Positions 8,137-15,771 of a stretch of DNA of 64,000 nt are shown here, piece after piece (positions within the stretch are counted from its first letter, which is position 1; each line of letters begins with the position of its first letter). This stretch comes from Actinophytocola sp. (GTDB taxonomy: Bacteria > Actinomycetota > Actinomycetes > Mycobacteriales > Pseudonocardiaceae). The stretch lies in assembly GCA_009377475.1 (NCBI GenBank), contig WHTY01000008.1:19909-83908 (forward strand), written 5' to 3'. Under the pieces are notes generated by a model. The model ran no database searches. It saw nothing but the letters and a program-made list of their open reading frames with translations, and was not told the origin of the DNA. Both the position numbers and the translations under genes were made by a program.

Positions 8137-8174
8137 CGCCGTGTTCCCCGTTCGTAGCGCCGTGTTCCTCGTGG
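8133..8174 (-). repeat. 21-bp tandem repeat, 2 copies (family B)
   Basis: Two contiguous 21-base units begin gtagcgccgtgttcc at 8133 and 8154 and overlap the stop codon of the DUF4282 gene. Read on the minus strand they match the eight-copy array at 14072-14239 (shared gaacggggaacacggcg). Confidence 0.75.
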
Positions 8175-8224
8175 CTTTACCGAAACCGCCACATCGGTCC
8201 CGTGTGCCTCGTTAGAATCGCGCG

Positions 8225-9106
8225 GTGCTGAGCGCCCGCGAGCTGACGAAGGTGTACAACGGCAGGCCAGTCGTCTACAACCTCTCGTTCGACCTCCAAC
8301 CAGGCACGGTCACCGCGTTCCTCGGGCCGAACGGCGCGGGAAAGAGCACCACGCTGCGCATGCTCACCGGGCTGACCCGGCCGACCCATGGCCAGTCGTG
8401 GTTCGCCGGTAAGCCGTTCACCGCATGGCCGAACCCGGCGCACGTCGCGGGCGTGCTGCTGGACGCATCCGCGACCCACCCTGGCCGCACCGGCCGGTCG
8501 CAGCTGCGCAATACCGCGATTCTCGCTGGCGTGCCGACCAGTCGGGTCGACGAGGTCCTGTACGAGGTGGGGCTCGGCGACGCGGTCGGCAAGAAGGTCG
8601 GCAAGTACAGCCTCGGCATGCGGCAGCGGCTCGGGCTTGCGCAGGCGTTGCTGACGCGGCCACCGGTGCTGATCCTCGATGAGCCGATCAACGGCCTCGA
8701 CCCGGAGGGCATCCGGTCGATCCGCACGTTGCTGCGCAGTCATGCCGCCGCGGGCGGAACGGTGCTGCTGTCCAGCCACGTCCTCTCCGAGGTCGACCAG
8801 ACCGCCGACCGGGTGCTGATGATCGGCAACGGCCAGATCGTCGCCGACGGTCCGCTCCGCGAGTTGGTTTCCTCGCAGCAGTCGGTGGCCCGAGGCCCGG
8901 ACACCGCGCGGCTGGCGCAGGTGTTGCAGGAGGCGGGGATCGGCGTGCAGCCGACGCCGGACGGCGCGGTGCTCGCCAACGCCACCCCGGAGCGCGTCTC
9001 CGACGCCGCCTTCAAGGCAGGGGTGCAGATCCACAACATCACCGAGCACCAACAGAGTCTTGAAGAGATCTTCTTCCGGCTGGCGGGAGGGCAGCAGCGG
9101 CGATGA
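8225..9106 (+). CDS. ABC transporter ATP-binding protein
   Basis: This is a 293-residue ABC-2 type ATPase. Walker A is GPNGAGKST (34-42), the signature region reads YSLGMRQRLGLAQALL, Walker B and D-loop read LILDEPINGLDPEG, and the H-switch follows (LLSSHVLSE). The C-terminal extension after residue 220 resembles those of DrrA/CcmA-type ATPases. GTG at 8225 is the only sensible start. It overlaps the next gene by four bases (ATGA), so the product should work with that permease. The signature and Walker B resemble the ATPase at 28957, suggesting paralogous systems. The substrate is unknown. Confidence 0.92.
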   Translation: MLSARELTKVYNGRPVVYNLSFDLQPGTVTAFLGPNGAGKSTTLRMLTGLTRPTHGQSWFAGKPFTAWPNPAHVAGVLLDASATHPGRTGRSQLRNTAILAGVPTSRVDEVLYEVGLGDAVGKKVGKYSLGMRQRLGLAQALLTRPPVLILDEPINGLDPEGIRSIRTLLRSHAAAGGTVLLSSHVLSEVDQTADRVLMIGNGQIVADGPLRELVSSQQSVARGPDTARLAQVLQEAGIGVQPTPDGAVLANATPERVSDAAFKAGVQIHNITEHQQSLEEIFFRLAGGQQRR

Positions 9107-9948
9107 ACGGACAGGCGCCCCACGGCATGACGGCGCACATGCCACCGACGTATCAGCAGCCGATGCCTCCTGCTGGTCCGCCTCCCACGCAGCAGTTGCC
9201 GTGGCAGCATCGCGCCGAGCGGCGCACGTCGTTTCTCGCCCAGGTGCGGGTCGAGTTCCGCAAGCTCGCCGGGACGATCAGCGACCGCATCCTGCTTGTC
9301 ATCGGGCCAGTGGTGCTGATCGCGTCGTCGATCTGGGTGACGTTCGCGATGGGGCGGATGTACTCGGCGGCGGATCAGATCCATCCCGCGGTGTGGTCGC
9401 TGCGGCTCGCGCCGATCGTGCTGCACGCCGCGTTGATCAAGCTGATCGCGGGCGAGTGGCAACATCGCAGCGCGCAACCGACGTTGCTGGTGCAACCCTC
9501 ACGCGCCCGCTATTTCCTGGCGCAGGCCACGGTGGTGCTCACGCTGTGGGTGTTCTGCGCCGGAGCGCAGATCGCGGTCGCCTTCATCGTCACGCCGATC
9601 GCGGCCGACCCGACGGCGGGCTATCTGCTCGACTACCGGCCGGGCTGGGTCGTCGGCGTGATCGCGCTCGGGTCGCTGTCCGCCATCATGACCGCGTTGA
9701 TCGTGTCGATGCTGGTCCCGAACGCCGCTGGCGCGCTCGCGATCTACGTCGGTGTCATGCCGATCATGATGATCCTGCAGGGGGCCGCGCCGGAGGTGTT
9801 CATCTGGATTGACCCGCTCGCTCCCGCCCTCACCCTCGCGACGTTGTCGCCCATCGACAGTGCCGCGCCCGCCGTCGCGTCCGGCGTGCTGTGGGTGGGC
9901 CTGCTCGCGCTGTCCGGCTTGCAGGTGTCGCGGCGTGAGGTGGCCTGA
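9103..9948 (+). CDS. ABC-2 type transporter permease
   Basis: This is a 281-residue membrane protein. A proline/glutamine-rich cytoplasmic head (residues 1-45) is followed by about six hydrophobic segments, starting near residue 63 (ILLVIGPVVLIASSIWVTF) and ending at WVGLLALSGLQVS before a charged tail. Translation is coupled to the upstream ATPase through a 4-base overlap. No substrate is indicated by sequence or neighbours. The next gene is convergent, 8 bp beyond the stop. Confidence 0.85.
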   Translation: MNGQAPHGMTAHMPPTYQQPMPPAGPPPTQQLPWQHRAERRTSFLAQVRVEFRKLAGTISDRILLVIGPVVLIASSIWVTFAMGRMYSAADQIHPAVWSLRLAPIVLHAALIKLIAGEWQHRSAQPTLLVQPSRARYFLAQATVVLTLWVFCAGAQIAVAFIVTPIAADPTAGYLLDYRPGWVVGVIALGSLSAIMTALIVSMLVPNAAGALAIYVGVMPIMMILQGAAPEVFIWIDPLAPALTLATLSPIDSAAPAVASGVLWVGLLALSGLQVSRREVA

Positions 9949-9956
9949 GCGAGTCG

Positions 9957-10643
9957 CTACTGGGTTGCCAGCGATCCGCCGTTCGGATCGATCATCGGGA
10001 GCAGTCCCTCGGTGAGTTCCCGCAGCCGGGGGCAGTACTCGGTCATGAACGACTCGGCTTCGTCCGGATCGACATCCAACGTGGCCGGTTGCCTGATGCG
10101 GTCTGCGAGCGACATGCCGAGCTGTTCGCTCAGGGCGCCCGAGAACCGGACAGCCAGCGGGGATCCGGTGTCGACGACGATGTCGCAGCTCGCCCCCGCG
10201 GCCAGCGACAGCGCCTCGACGGCGTAGTAGCGGTCGAGCAGGATCTCGCGGCGGAGGTAGCCGCTGTGGACCTGACCGTTCCAGATGGTCGGGAACGCCC
10301 GAGTGACGGAGGGGTTCGCTGGCGACTCGACCATCACCCTGACCTCGGCGTATGGGCTGCTGGGCGCCGTGTCCAGCGCGCACCACTGCAACGAGAAATC
10401 AACCGCCTCGCTGGTTCCCGCCAGCCCAAGCTCGCGCAGCGCGTCGGCGTCGAACTGGGAGCAGTCCCCGGCGAACGGATAGGGACGCGATTCGAGCGAC
10501 TTGATCTCGTCGTAGGCGACGGCGTCCTCGGGAATGGTCGGCGCGGGCGTGGCGGGGTCAGGTCCCGGCGGGCTGGCACACCCGACGAGGGCGGTCAGAC
10601 CGGCGAACACGAGGGCGACTGCGCGCGATGACGATCTCCACAC
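9957..10643 (-). CDS. DUF3558-like lipoprotein
   Basis: This is a 228-residue secreted lipoprotein. The lipobox LVGC places the modified cysteine at residue 22 after a short signal peptide (RSSSRAVALVFAGLTALVGC). A Pro/Ala-rich spacer follows. The mature domain has the spaced cysteines and tryptophan (GDCSQFD, LQWCALD, ASCDIV) typical of the actinobacterial DUF3558 group. It is probably anchored to the outer face of the cytoplasmic membrane. It has its own promoter in the 277-bp gap to 10921, where I found no other feature. Function is unknown. Confidence 0.75.
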   Translation of the reverse strand: MWRSSSRAVALVFAGLTALVGCASPPGPDPATPAPTIPEDAVAYDEIKSLESRPYPFAGDCSQFDADALRELGLAGTSEAVDFSLQWCALDTAPSSPYAEVRVMVESPANPSVTRAFPTIWNGQVHSGYLRREILLDRYYAVEALSLAAGASCDIVVDTGSPLAVRFSGALSEQLGMSLADRIRQPATLDVDPDEAESFMTEYCPRLRELTEGLLPMIDPNGGSLATQ

Positions 10644-10920
10644 GCGGGCAATTTCATCACGAACGCCGCAGCCGTACCGGCGGTTTCGCGGTACTCGTCA
10701 GGGGCGATGTTCAGCTCAGGGAAAAACCCTGACGATTTTGTCGGTGGTTGTCCTTAGCATGGCTTCGGCGTCATCGGGGTGTGACGCCGTGACTCGATAT
10801 CAGGTCGTTCGCCGCCTGCGATATGGCGCGACGTCGTCTGCTCAGGCAGCGCATCGCGGTGGTGCGCTTCCGACGAACGGCCATCAGGAGCGCTGAGTCG
10901 CGCTCATTGCGGAGGGAAAC

Positions 10921-11913
10921 ATGGGAGCTCGCTTCGATGGTATCGCCGTGCGTGCGGAGGGGTTAGTCAAGTCGTTCGGCTCGACCCGCGCGCTCAACGG
11001 CGTTGACCTTGAAATACCGACGGGACAGGTACTGGGGCTCCTCGGCCCGAACGGCGCTGGGAAGACGACGACGGTGCGCATCCTGACGACGTTGCTCAAG
11101 CCGGACGCCGGCAGCGCCATGGTCGCCGGTCACGATGCGCTGGCCGACCCGGAGGCGGTGCGCCGCTCGATCGGACTGTCAGGGCAGTACGCGGCGGTGG
11201 ACGAGAACCTCACCGGGTTCGAGAACCTCTACATGGTCGCGCGGCTGTACGGCATGAGCCGGTCGCAGTCCCGCATCCGCGCCCGTGAGCTGCTGGAACG
11301 GTTCCGGCTGACCGAGGACGGCGACCGGCCGTCGAAGGGTTACTCCGGCGGCATGCGGCGTCGGCTCGACCTCGCGGGCGCGCTGGTCGCGCGGCCGGTT
11401 GTCGTCGTGCTGGACGAACCGACGACCGGGCTGGACCCGCGCGGCAGGATGGACACCTGGGAGGTCATCTCCGAGCTGGTGGACGACGGCACCACGGTGC
11501 TGCTGACCACGCAGTACCTGGAGGAAGCCGATCAGCTCGCGGACTCCATCGTCGTCATCGACAAGGGTCAGGTCATCGCCCGTGGCAGTGCTGACGAGCT
11601 GAAGAACCAGGTCGGCGGCGAACGGCTGGAGTTGGTGGTCGCCGACGCGCGGGATCTGGCGGCCACTGCGCGGGTGCTCGCCGAGGTCGGCTCGGGCCAG
11701 CCGTCGACCGACGCGCACACCCGCAAGGCGGACGTCTTCGTCGACACCGGGCCGAAGGCGCTGATCGAGGCGCTGCGCAGGTTGGACGCCGAAAGCATCC
11801 TCGTCTCCGACGTCGCGCTGCACCGGCCGACGCTGGACGACGTCTTCCTCGCGCTCACCGGCCACGCGGCCGAGGAGGACGCGGGCACGGCCAAGAAGGG
11901 GGCGGTGGCATGA
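10921..11913 (+). CDS. DrrA-type ABC transporter ATP-binding protein
   Basis: This 330-residue ATPase belongs to the daunorubicin-resistance (DrrA) group. Walker A is GPNGAGKTT (42-50), the signature is YSGGMRRRLDLAGALV, Walker B reads VVVVLDEPTTGLDPRGR, and the switch is LLTTQYLEEADQL. The DrrA-specific C-terminal domain ends LDDVFLALTGH. ATG at 10921 follows ggaggg. The stop overlaps the permease start by four bases. Relatives export drugs or lipids, for example anthracyclines or mycobacterial DIM; no biosynthetic genes adjoin it here, so the cargo is open. Confidence 0.92.
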   Translation: MGARFDGIAVRAEGLVKSFGSTRALNGVDLEIPTGQVLGLLGPNGAGKTTTVRILTTLLKPDAGSAMVAGHDALADPEAVRRSIGLSGQYAAVDENLTGFENLYMVARLYGMSRSQSRIRARELLERFRLTEDGDRPSKGYSGGMRRRLDLAGALVARPVVVVLDEPTTGLDPRGRMDTWEVISELVDDGTTVLLTTQYLEEADQLADSIVVIDKGQVIARGSADELKNQVGGERLELVVADARDLAATARVLAEVGSGQPSTDAHTRKADVFVDTGPKALIEALRRLDAESILVSDVALHRPTLDDVFLALTGHAAEEDAGTAKKGAVA

Positions 11914-12731
11914 CCGCGTTGACCCTCGCGCCGCCGCAGGGCAGCGCCATCGCGCGCACGCTGCGCGACGGCGGTGTCGTCACCTGGCGCAACCTGATGA
12001 ACGTCCGGCGCAACCCTGAGCTGCTGCTCGGCGCGACGATCCAGCCGATCATGTTCGTGCTGTTGTTCGCCTACGTCTTCGGCGGCAGCTTCGGCGGCGG
12101 GGCGTACCGGGAGTTCCTGATGGGCGGCATCTTCGCGCAGACGGTGGCGTTCAACTCGGCGTTCACCACCATCGGGATGGCCAACGACCTGCAGAAAGGC
12201 GTCATCGACCGGTTCCGGTCGCTGCCGATGTCACGGATGGCGGTGCTGCTCGGCCGCACCACGGCGGACCTGGCCGTCAACAGTCTCGGCCTCCTCGTGA
12301 TGTCGCTGTGCGGGCTGGTCGTGGGCTGGCGGATTCGCGGCAGCTTCACCGACGCCGTGCTCGCGTTCGTGGTCCTGTTGCTGTTCGGGTTCGTGATGTC
12401 CTGGATCGGCGCGTTCGTTGGGCTGCTGTCTGGCAAGGTCGAGGTGGCGCAGAGCGCCGGGTTCATCTGGATGTTCCCGGTCACGTTCATCTCGTCGGTG
12501 TTCGTGGTGCAGACGACGTTGCCTGGTCCACTTCGGACGTTCGCGGAGTGGAACCCGGTGACGGCGGTCGCGGACTCGGTGCGCGGTCTGTTCGGCAACC
12601 CGCCGCTGCCCGGCTTCGAACGGCCGGACGGGTGGGTGGCGGACAACGCCACGTTGTACGCGATCCTGTGCTGCATCGCGATCTTCGCGCCGCTCGCGGT
12701 GGCGAAGTACCGCAAGGTCGCGAGCAAGTAG
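11910..12731 (+). CDS. DrrB-type ABC transporter permease
   Basis: This 273-residue ABC-2 permease has a cytoplasmic N-terminus, the conserved amphipathic stretch WRNLMNVRRNPELLLGATIQP, and six hydrophobic segments between about residues 45 and 265. The motif NPVTAVADSVRGLFG lies before the last helix. It starts at 11910 in an ATGA overlap with the DrrA-type ATPase, so the pair forms one exporter. Downstream is a 387-bp gap holding a 21-bp repeat array and the MerR-type operator. Confidence 0.9.
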   Translation: MTALTLAPPQGSAIARTLRDGGVVTWRNLMNVRRNPELLLGATIQPIMFVLLFAYVFGGSFGGGAYREFLMGGIFAQTVAFNSAFTTIGMANDLQKGVIDRFRSLPMSRMAVLLGRTTADLAVNSLGLLVMSLCGLVVGWRIRGSFTDAVLAFVVLLLFGFVMSWIGAFVGLLSGKVEVAQSAGFIWMFPVTFISSVFVVQTTLPGPLRTFAEWNPVTAVADSVRGLFGNPPLPGFERPDGWVADNATLYAILCCIAIFAPLAVAKYRKVASK

Positions 12732-12820
12732 GGCCGACACGGGGGTGTCAGCAGCGGGGTGCGGGGTGTGGCCGAGGGGGTCGCACCTCGCTCTCGCTGT
12801 CTGCGACCCCGCCATGCCCC

Positions 12821-12948
12821 GCGAGTCTCACCTTATTCGCCGCGAGTCTCACCTTGTTCGCGCCGAGTTTCACCTTGTCTGGCGCGAGTTGCACGTTGTG
12901 GTGCCGCGAGTCCCGCGTTGTTGGGCTGTGTTCCGCGTTGCTGCGTGG
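12821..12948 (+). repeat. 21-bp tandem repeat array, about 6 copies (family A)
   Basis: Units of 21 bases of the form gcgagtctcaccttgttcgcg start at 12821, 12842, 12863 and 12884, then, after one extra base, at 12906 and about 12927, with rising divergence. The same unit recurs in exactly three copies at 28716-28778 (opposite strand) and at 54390-54452. The array lies 89 bp after a stop codon. I see no gene in this gap apart from the operator next to the MerR gene. Confidence 0.8.
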
Positions 12949-13058
12949 TTAGTTCTACGTTCCGGGGTGGTGGTCCGTAGCGTCGTATGCCACTTTCTTG
13001 CGTCAGTGCTAGAGAACTGTAGACGTCGACAGAAATCGCTAGGCGTTCGAGCTTTACC

Positions 13059-13073
13059 TTGACGTAACGTCAA
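13059..13073. promoter_or_regulatory. MerR-type operator of the TipA-like gene
   Basis: ttgacgtaacgtcaa is a perfect 15-base inverted repeat with a single central base, 46 bp upstream of the start. MerR proteins commonly bind such a palindrome in their own promoters, so autoregulation is likely. Confidence 0.6.
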
Positions 13074-13118
13074 CTTCTACCGTGGTTCGTACCGACGTCA
13101 CGAGGGAAGGAGGACGTC

Positions 13119-13880
13119 GTGGCTACCCAGGAGTGGTCGATCCAGGAAATCGCGCGCGTGGCGGGCACGACCAGTCGCACGTTGCGGCACTACGACGACG
13201 TGGGGCTGCTCGCGCCAAGCCGGATCGGCAGCAACGGGTACCGCTACTACGACCAACACTGCCTCGTGCAGCTGCAACGCATCCTGCTGTTGCGGGAGCT
13301 CGGCCTCGGCCTGCCCGCAATCGCGGACGTGCTCGACGGCGAGCGGGACAGCGCCGCCGCGTTGGCCGTCCACCTGGAGTGGCTGCGCCAGGAGCGCGAC
13401 CGCATCGATCGGCAGATCGCGTCGGTGACCACGACTCTGCGCAAACTGGAAGGAGGTGAACAGATCATGGCAACCGAAGCACTCGACGGCTTCGATCACA
13501 CCCAGTACAAGGACGAGGTGATCGAGCGCTGGGGCAAGGACGCCTGGGAACGCGGTGACGACTGGTGGCGCTCGCTGTCCGATGAGGACAAACACGAGTT
13601 CAAGCAGCGGCAGCACGACATCGCCGGCGACTTCACCCAGGCGTTGAAGGACGGCAAGTCCGCCGACAGCGACGACGTCCAGGCGATCGTCCAGCGTCAG
13701 TACGACTGGATCGCGGTCGGCTGGCAGGGCAAGCGCCCGACGGCGGACGAGTTCGTCGGCCTCGGTCAGATGTACGTCGATGACCCGAGGTTCAGGGCGA
13801 ACTACGACCGCCACGGCGAAGGCACGGCGGCGTTCATCCGCGACGCCATGGTGGCCTACGCCGAGCGCGTCCTGCGCTGA
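13119..13880 (+). CDS. tipA: TipA-like MerR family regulator (long form)
   Basis: This is a 253-residue MerR regulator. The winged helix-turn-helix covers residues 6-75 (SIQEIARVAGTTSRTLRHYD, then GLLAPSRIGSNGYRYYD), a dimerisation coiled coil follows at about 76-112, and residues 117-253 are a TipAS antibiotic-recognition domain (WWRSLSDEDKHEF, YVDDPRFRANYDRHGEGTA). In Streptomyces lividans TipAL this domain traps thiopeptides covalently and activates the promoter. A perfect internal ribosome-binding site precedes Met117, so a short form is expected. The cysteine needed for covalent thiopeptide capture is not visible in this C-terminal domain, so binding may be non-covalent. Confidence 0.9.
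   Translation: MATQEWSIQEIARVAGTTSRTLRHYDDVGLLAPSRIGSNGYRYYDQHCLVQLQRILLLRELGLGLPAIADVLDGERDSAAALAVHLEWLRQERDRIDRQIASVTTTLRKLEGGEQIMATEALDGFDHTQYKDEVIERWGKDAWERGDDWWRSLSDEDKHEFKQRQHDIAGDFTQALKDGKSADSDDVQAIVQRQYDWIAVGWQGKRPTADEFVGLGQMYVDDPRFRANYDRHGEGTAAFIRDAMVAYAERVLR
13467..13880 (+). CDS. Predicted TipAS-like drug-binding protein from an internal start
   Basis: Inside the tipA-like gene, aaggaggtga (13450-13459) is a full match to the anti-Shine-Dalgarno sequence and lies 7 bases before an in-frame ATG at 13467. Translation from it would give a 137-residue protein with only the ligand-recognition domain. In S. lividans the 144-residue TipAS is made in the same way and in excess over TipAL, acting as a drug sink. 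The ATG falls exactly at the domain boundary, which supports real use of this start. Confidence 0.7.
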   Translation: MATEALDGFDHTQYKDEVIERWGKDAWERGDDWWRSLSDEDKHEFKQRQHDIAGDFTQALKDGKSADSDDVQAIVQRQYDWIAVGWQGKRPTADEFVGLGQMYVDDPRFRANYDRHGEGTAAFIRDAMVAYAERVLR

Positions 13881-14071
13881 CGCCGCCGATAGCGCACCGG
13901 CTGGGGCCGCGGACCCGGCCGGACCGCGCGCAACGCGGCAGACGACGTCGAGAGCGGGGGGTCACGCCAGTCGCGCACTTCGCCAGGCAAATGGTCGCCA
14001 GAAGCCGACAGACAGCACCAATTCCGGCCGGTACGGCGCAATTTCCCTGGCGAAGGTATGCCCGCCCGCCG

Positions 14072-14239
14072 GGAGCGAGGAACACGGCGTCCGGAACGGG
14101 GAACACGGCGTCGGGAACGGGGGACACGCGGCAGCGAATGCCGAACATGGCGTCGCGAATGCCGAACACGGCGGCGTGAAGGGGGGACACGGCGGCGTGG
14201 AGGGGGGACACGGCGGCGTGGAGGGGGGACACGACGTGC
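14072..14239 (+). repeat. 21-bp tandem repeat array, 8 copies (family B)
   Basis: Eight contiguous 21-base units (168 bp exactly) of the form ggaacggggaacacggcgtcg start at 14072 and then every 21 bases to 14219. Outer units are most alike within two subtypes (ggaacgg... and tggaggg...). The array fills the middle of the 424-bp gap between the TipA-like gene and the AAA ATPase. The minus-strand translation is a heptapeptide repeat, but there is no start or coding signature that supports a gene. Confidence 0.85.
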
Positions 14240-14304
14240 GACACGCGTAGCGGAATATGCCGGAATATCGGGCTGGCGCTAGAAACGTCGATACGGTGCT
14301 AGCC

Positions 14305-15501
14305 ATGGACCCGGTACGGAACCCGTTCGCGCCAGGCGCGGGACAGCGCCCGCCGGAGCTCGCGGGCAGGGAGAAGGAACTCAACGCCTTCGACGTCGTG
14401 CTGGAACGGGTCTCGCGCGGCAGACCGGAACGCAGCCTCGTCCTCACCGGACTACGCGGCGTCGGCAAGACGGTGCTGCTCGGCGAACTCCGGTCGATGG
14501 CGCTGCGCCGCCGCTGGGGCACCGGCAAGATTGAGGCGCGACCGGACGCCGGGCTGCGCAAGCCGCTGTCCGCCGCGCTGCACCGGGCGATCCGTGACCT
14601 CGCCGTCCGGCACCGCGCACCGGACCGCGTCGAAGAAGTCCTCGGTGTGCTCAAGGCGTTCGCGCTGCGCGCCAACCAGTCGGACACCAAGCTGCGCGAC
14701 CGCTGGCAGCCGGGCATCGACGTGCCCGCCGCGCAGGGGCGCGCGGACTCCGGCGACATCGAGATCGACCTGGTCGAGCTGTTCACCGACGTGGCCGAGT
14801 TGGCTGCGGACGTCGGCACCGGCGTCGCGCTGCTGATCGACGAGATGCAGGACCTCCGCCCGGACGACGTCTCGGCGTTGTGCGCGGCGTGCCATGAGCT
14901 GTCGCAGTCCGGCGCGCCGTTGGTCGTCGTCGGCGCGGGACTGCCGCACGTGCCCGCCGTGCTGTCGGCGTCCAAGTCGTACTCCGAGCGGCTGTTTCGC
15001 TACGCGCGCATCGACCGGCTGGACCGGGAGCACTCCGATGTCGCGGTGCTCGCGCCGATCGAGCGGGAGGACACCGGCATCGAGCCGGAGGCGTTGGACG
15101 CACTGTTCGACGTATCGGGTGGCTACCCGTACTTCATTCAGGCGTACGGCAAGGCGGCGTGGGACGCCGCGCCAGCCGATCCGATCACCCACGAGGACGT
15201 CAAGGTCGCCGCGCCCGAGGCGGAGGCGGAGCTGGCGGTGGGATTCTTCGGCTCCCGTTACGAACGCGCGACGCCAGCAGAGCGGGAGTACCTGATCGCG
15301 ATGGCCGAGCTGACCCACGGCCGCGACGAGCCAGCGGGCAGCTCGGACGTCGCGGTGTACCTCGGGCGCAAGCCGTCCTCGCTGTCGCCCGCGCGCGACA
15401 GCCTCATGAAGAAGGGTCTCGTGTACTCCGCCGAGCGGGGCCAGATCGCGTTCACCGTGCCGCACTTCGGTCACTATCTGCTCGGCAAGCGCGAATACTG
15501 A
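14305..15501 (+). CDS. AAA ATPase (Orc1/Cdc6-like STAND type)
   Basis: This 398-residue P-loop ATPase has Walker A GLRGVGKT at 49-56, a Walker B-type strand VALLIDEMQDL ending at about residue 184, and VVVGAGLP as a sensor-1-like strand. The C-terminal part looks like a winged helix (YLGRKPSSLSPARDSLMKKG, then VYSAERGQIAFTVPHFGHYL). Such single-gene ATPases are common in actinobacteria and resemble Orc1/Cdc6 in fold, but no replication role is shown. ATG at 14305 begins the conserved-looking MDPVRNPFAPGAGQRPPEL; an earlier in-frame ATG at 14257 adds 16 unlikely residues. A terminator follows at 15611. Confidence 0.82.
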   Translation: MDPVRNPFAPGAGQRPPELAGREKELNAFDVVLERVSRGRPERSLVLTGLRGVGKTVLLGELRSMALRRRWGTGKIEARPDAGLRKPLSAALHRAIRDLAVRHRAPDRVEEVLGVLKAFALRANQSDTKLRDRWQPGIDVPAAQGRADSGDIEIDLVELFTDVAELAADVGTGVALLIDEMQDLRPDDVSALCAACHELSQSGAPLVVVGAGLPHVPAVLSASKSYSERLFRYARIDRLDREHSDVAVLAPIEREDTGIEPEALDALFDVSGGYPYFIQAYGKAAWDAAPADPITHEDVKVAAPEAEAELAVGFFGSRYERATPAEREYLIAMAELTHGRDEPAGSSDVAVYLGRKPSSLSPARDSLMKKGLVYSAERGQIAFTVPHFGHYLLGKREY

Positions 15502-15610
15502 ACAGGACATAACACCGAAAGCGGATCATGGTACCAGTCCAATGTGGTGACGCAGGACACAATTGGGTGAAGGTGTAACGCAGCCGCATCTGCTGTCGAT
15601 ACTCCAGATG

Positions 15611-15658
15611 ACCCCGTGGTGCTGGCGGACCCCCGACCTGGCAGCATCACGGGGTTTT
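15611..15658 (+). terminator. Terminator between the AAA ATPase and peptidase genes
   Basis: accccgtggtgctg (15611-15624) pairs with cagcatcacggggt (15642-15655) with one G-T mismatch, followed by tttt. It is one of the few hairpins in the window with a T tract. Confidence 0.8.
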
Positions 15659-15771
15659 CCAATGCGTGCCCCACCCTCGTTGCGCACCCCGAGGATCCGC
15701 GATCTTGGCGCGCGGTACACAATTCGGTACCGAGTGTTACCGCCTGTCCTTCGACGCATCCAGGGAATCCC

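Noticed and set aside
12745..13062. Plus-strand small ORFs in the gap after drrB
   Set aside because: They consist of translated 21-bp repeats and lack start signals.
8133..14239. The 21-bp arrays as CRISPR
   Set aside because: Units are directly contiguous with no variable spacers and no cas genes are present.
13962..14256. Minus-strand heptapeptide-repeat protein across the 14-kb array
   Set aside because: The repeat reading follows from the 21-bp period; the frame runs on opposite the AAA ATPase gene and has no plausible start or site.
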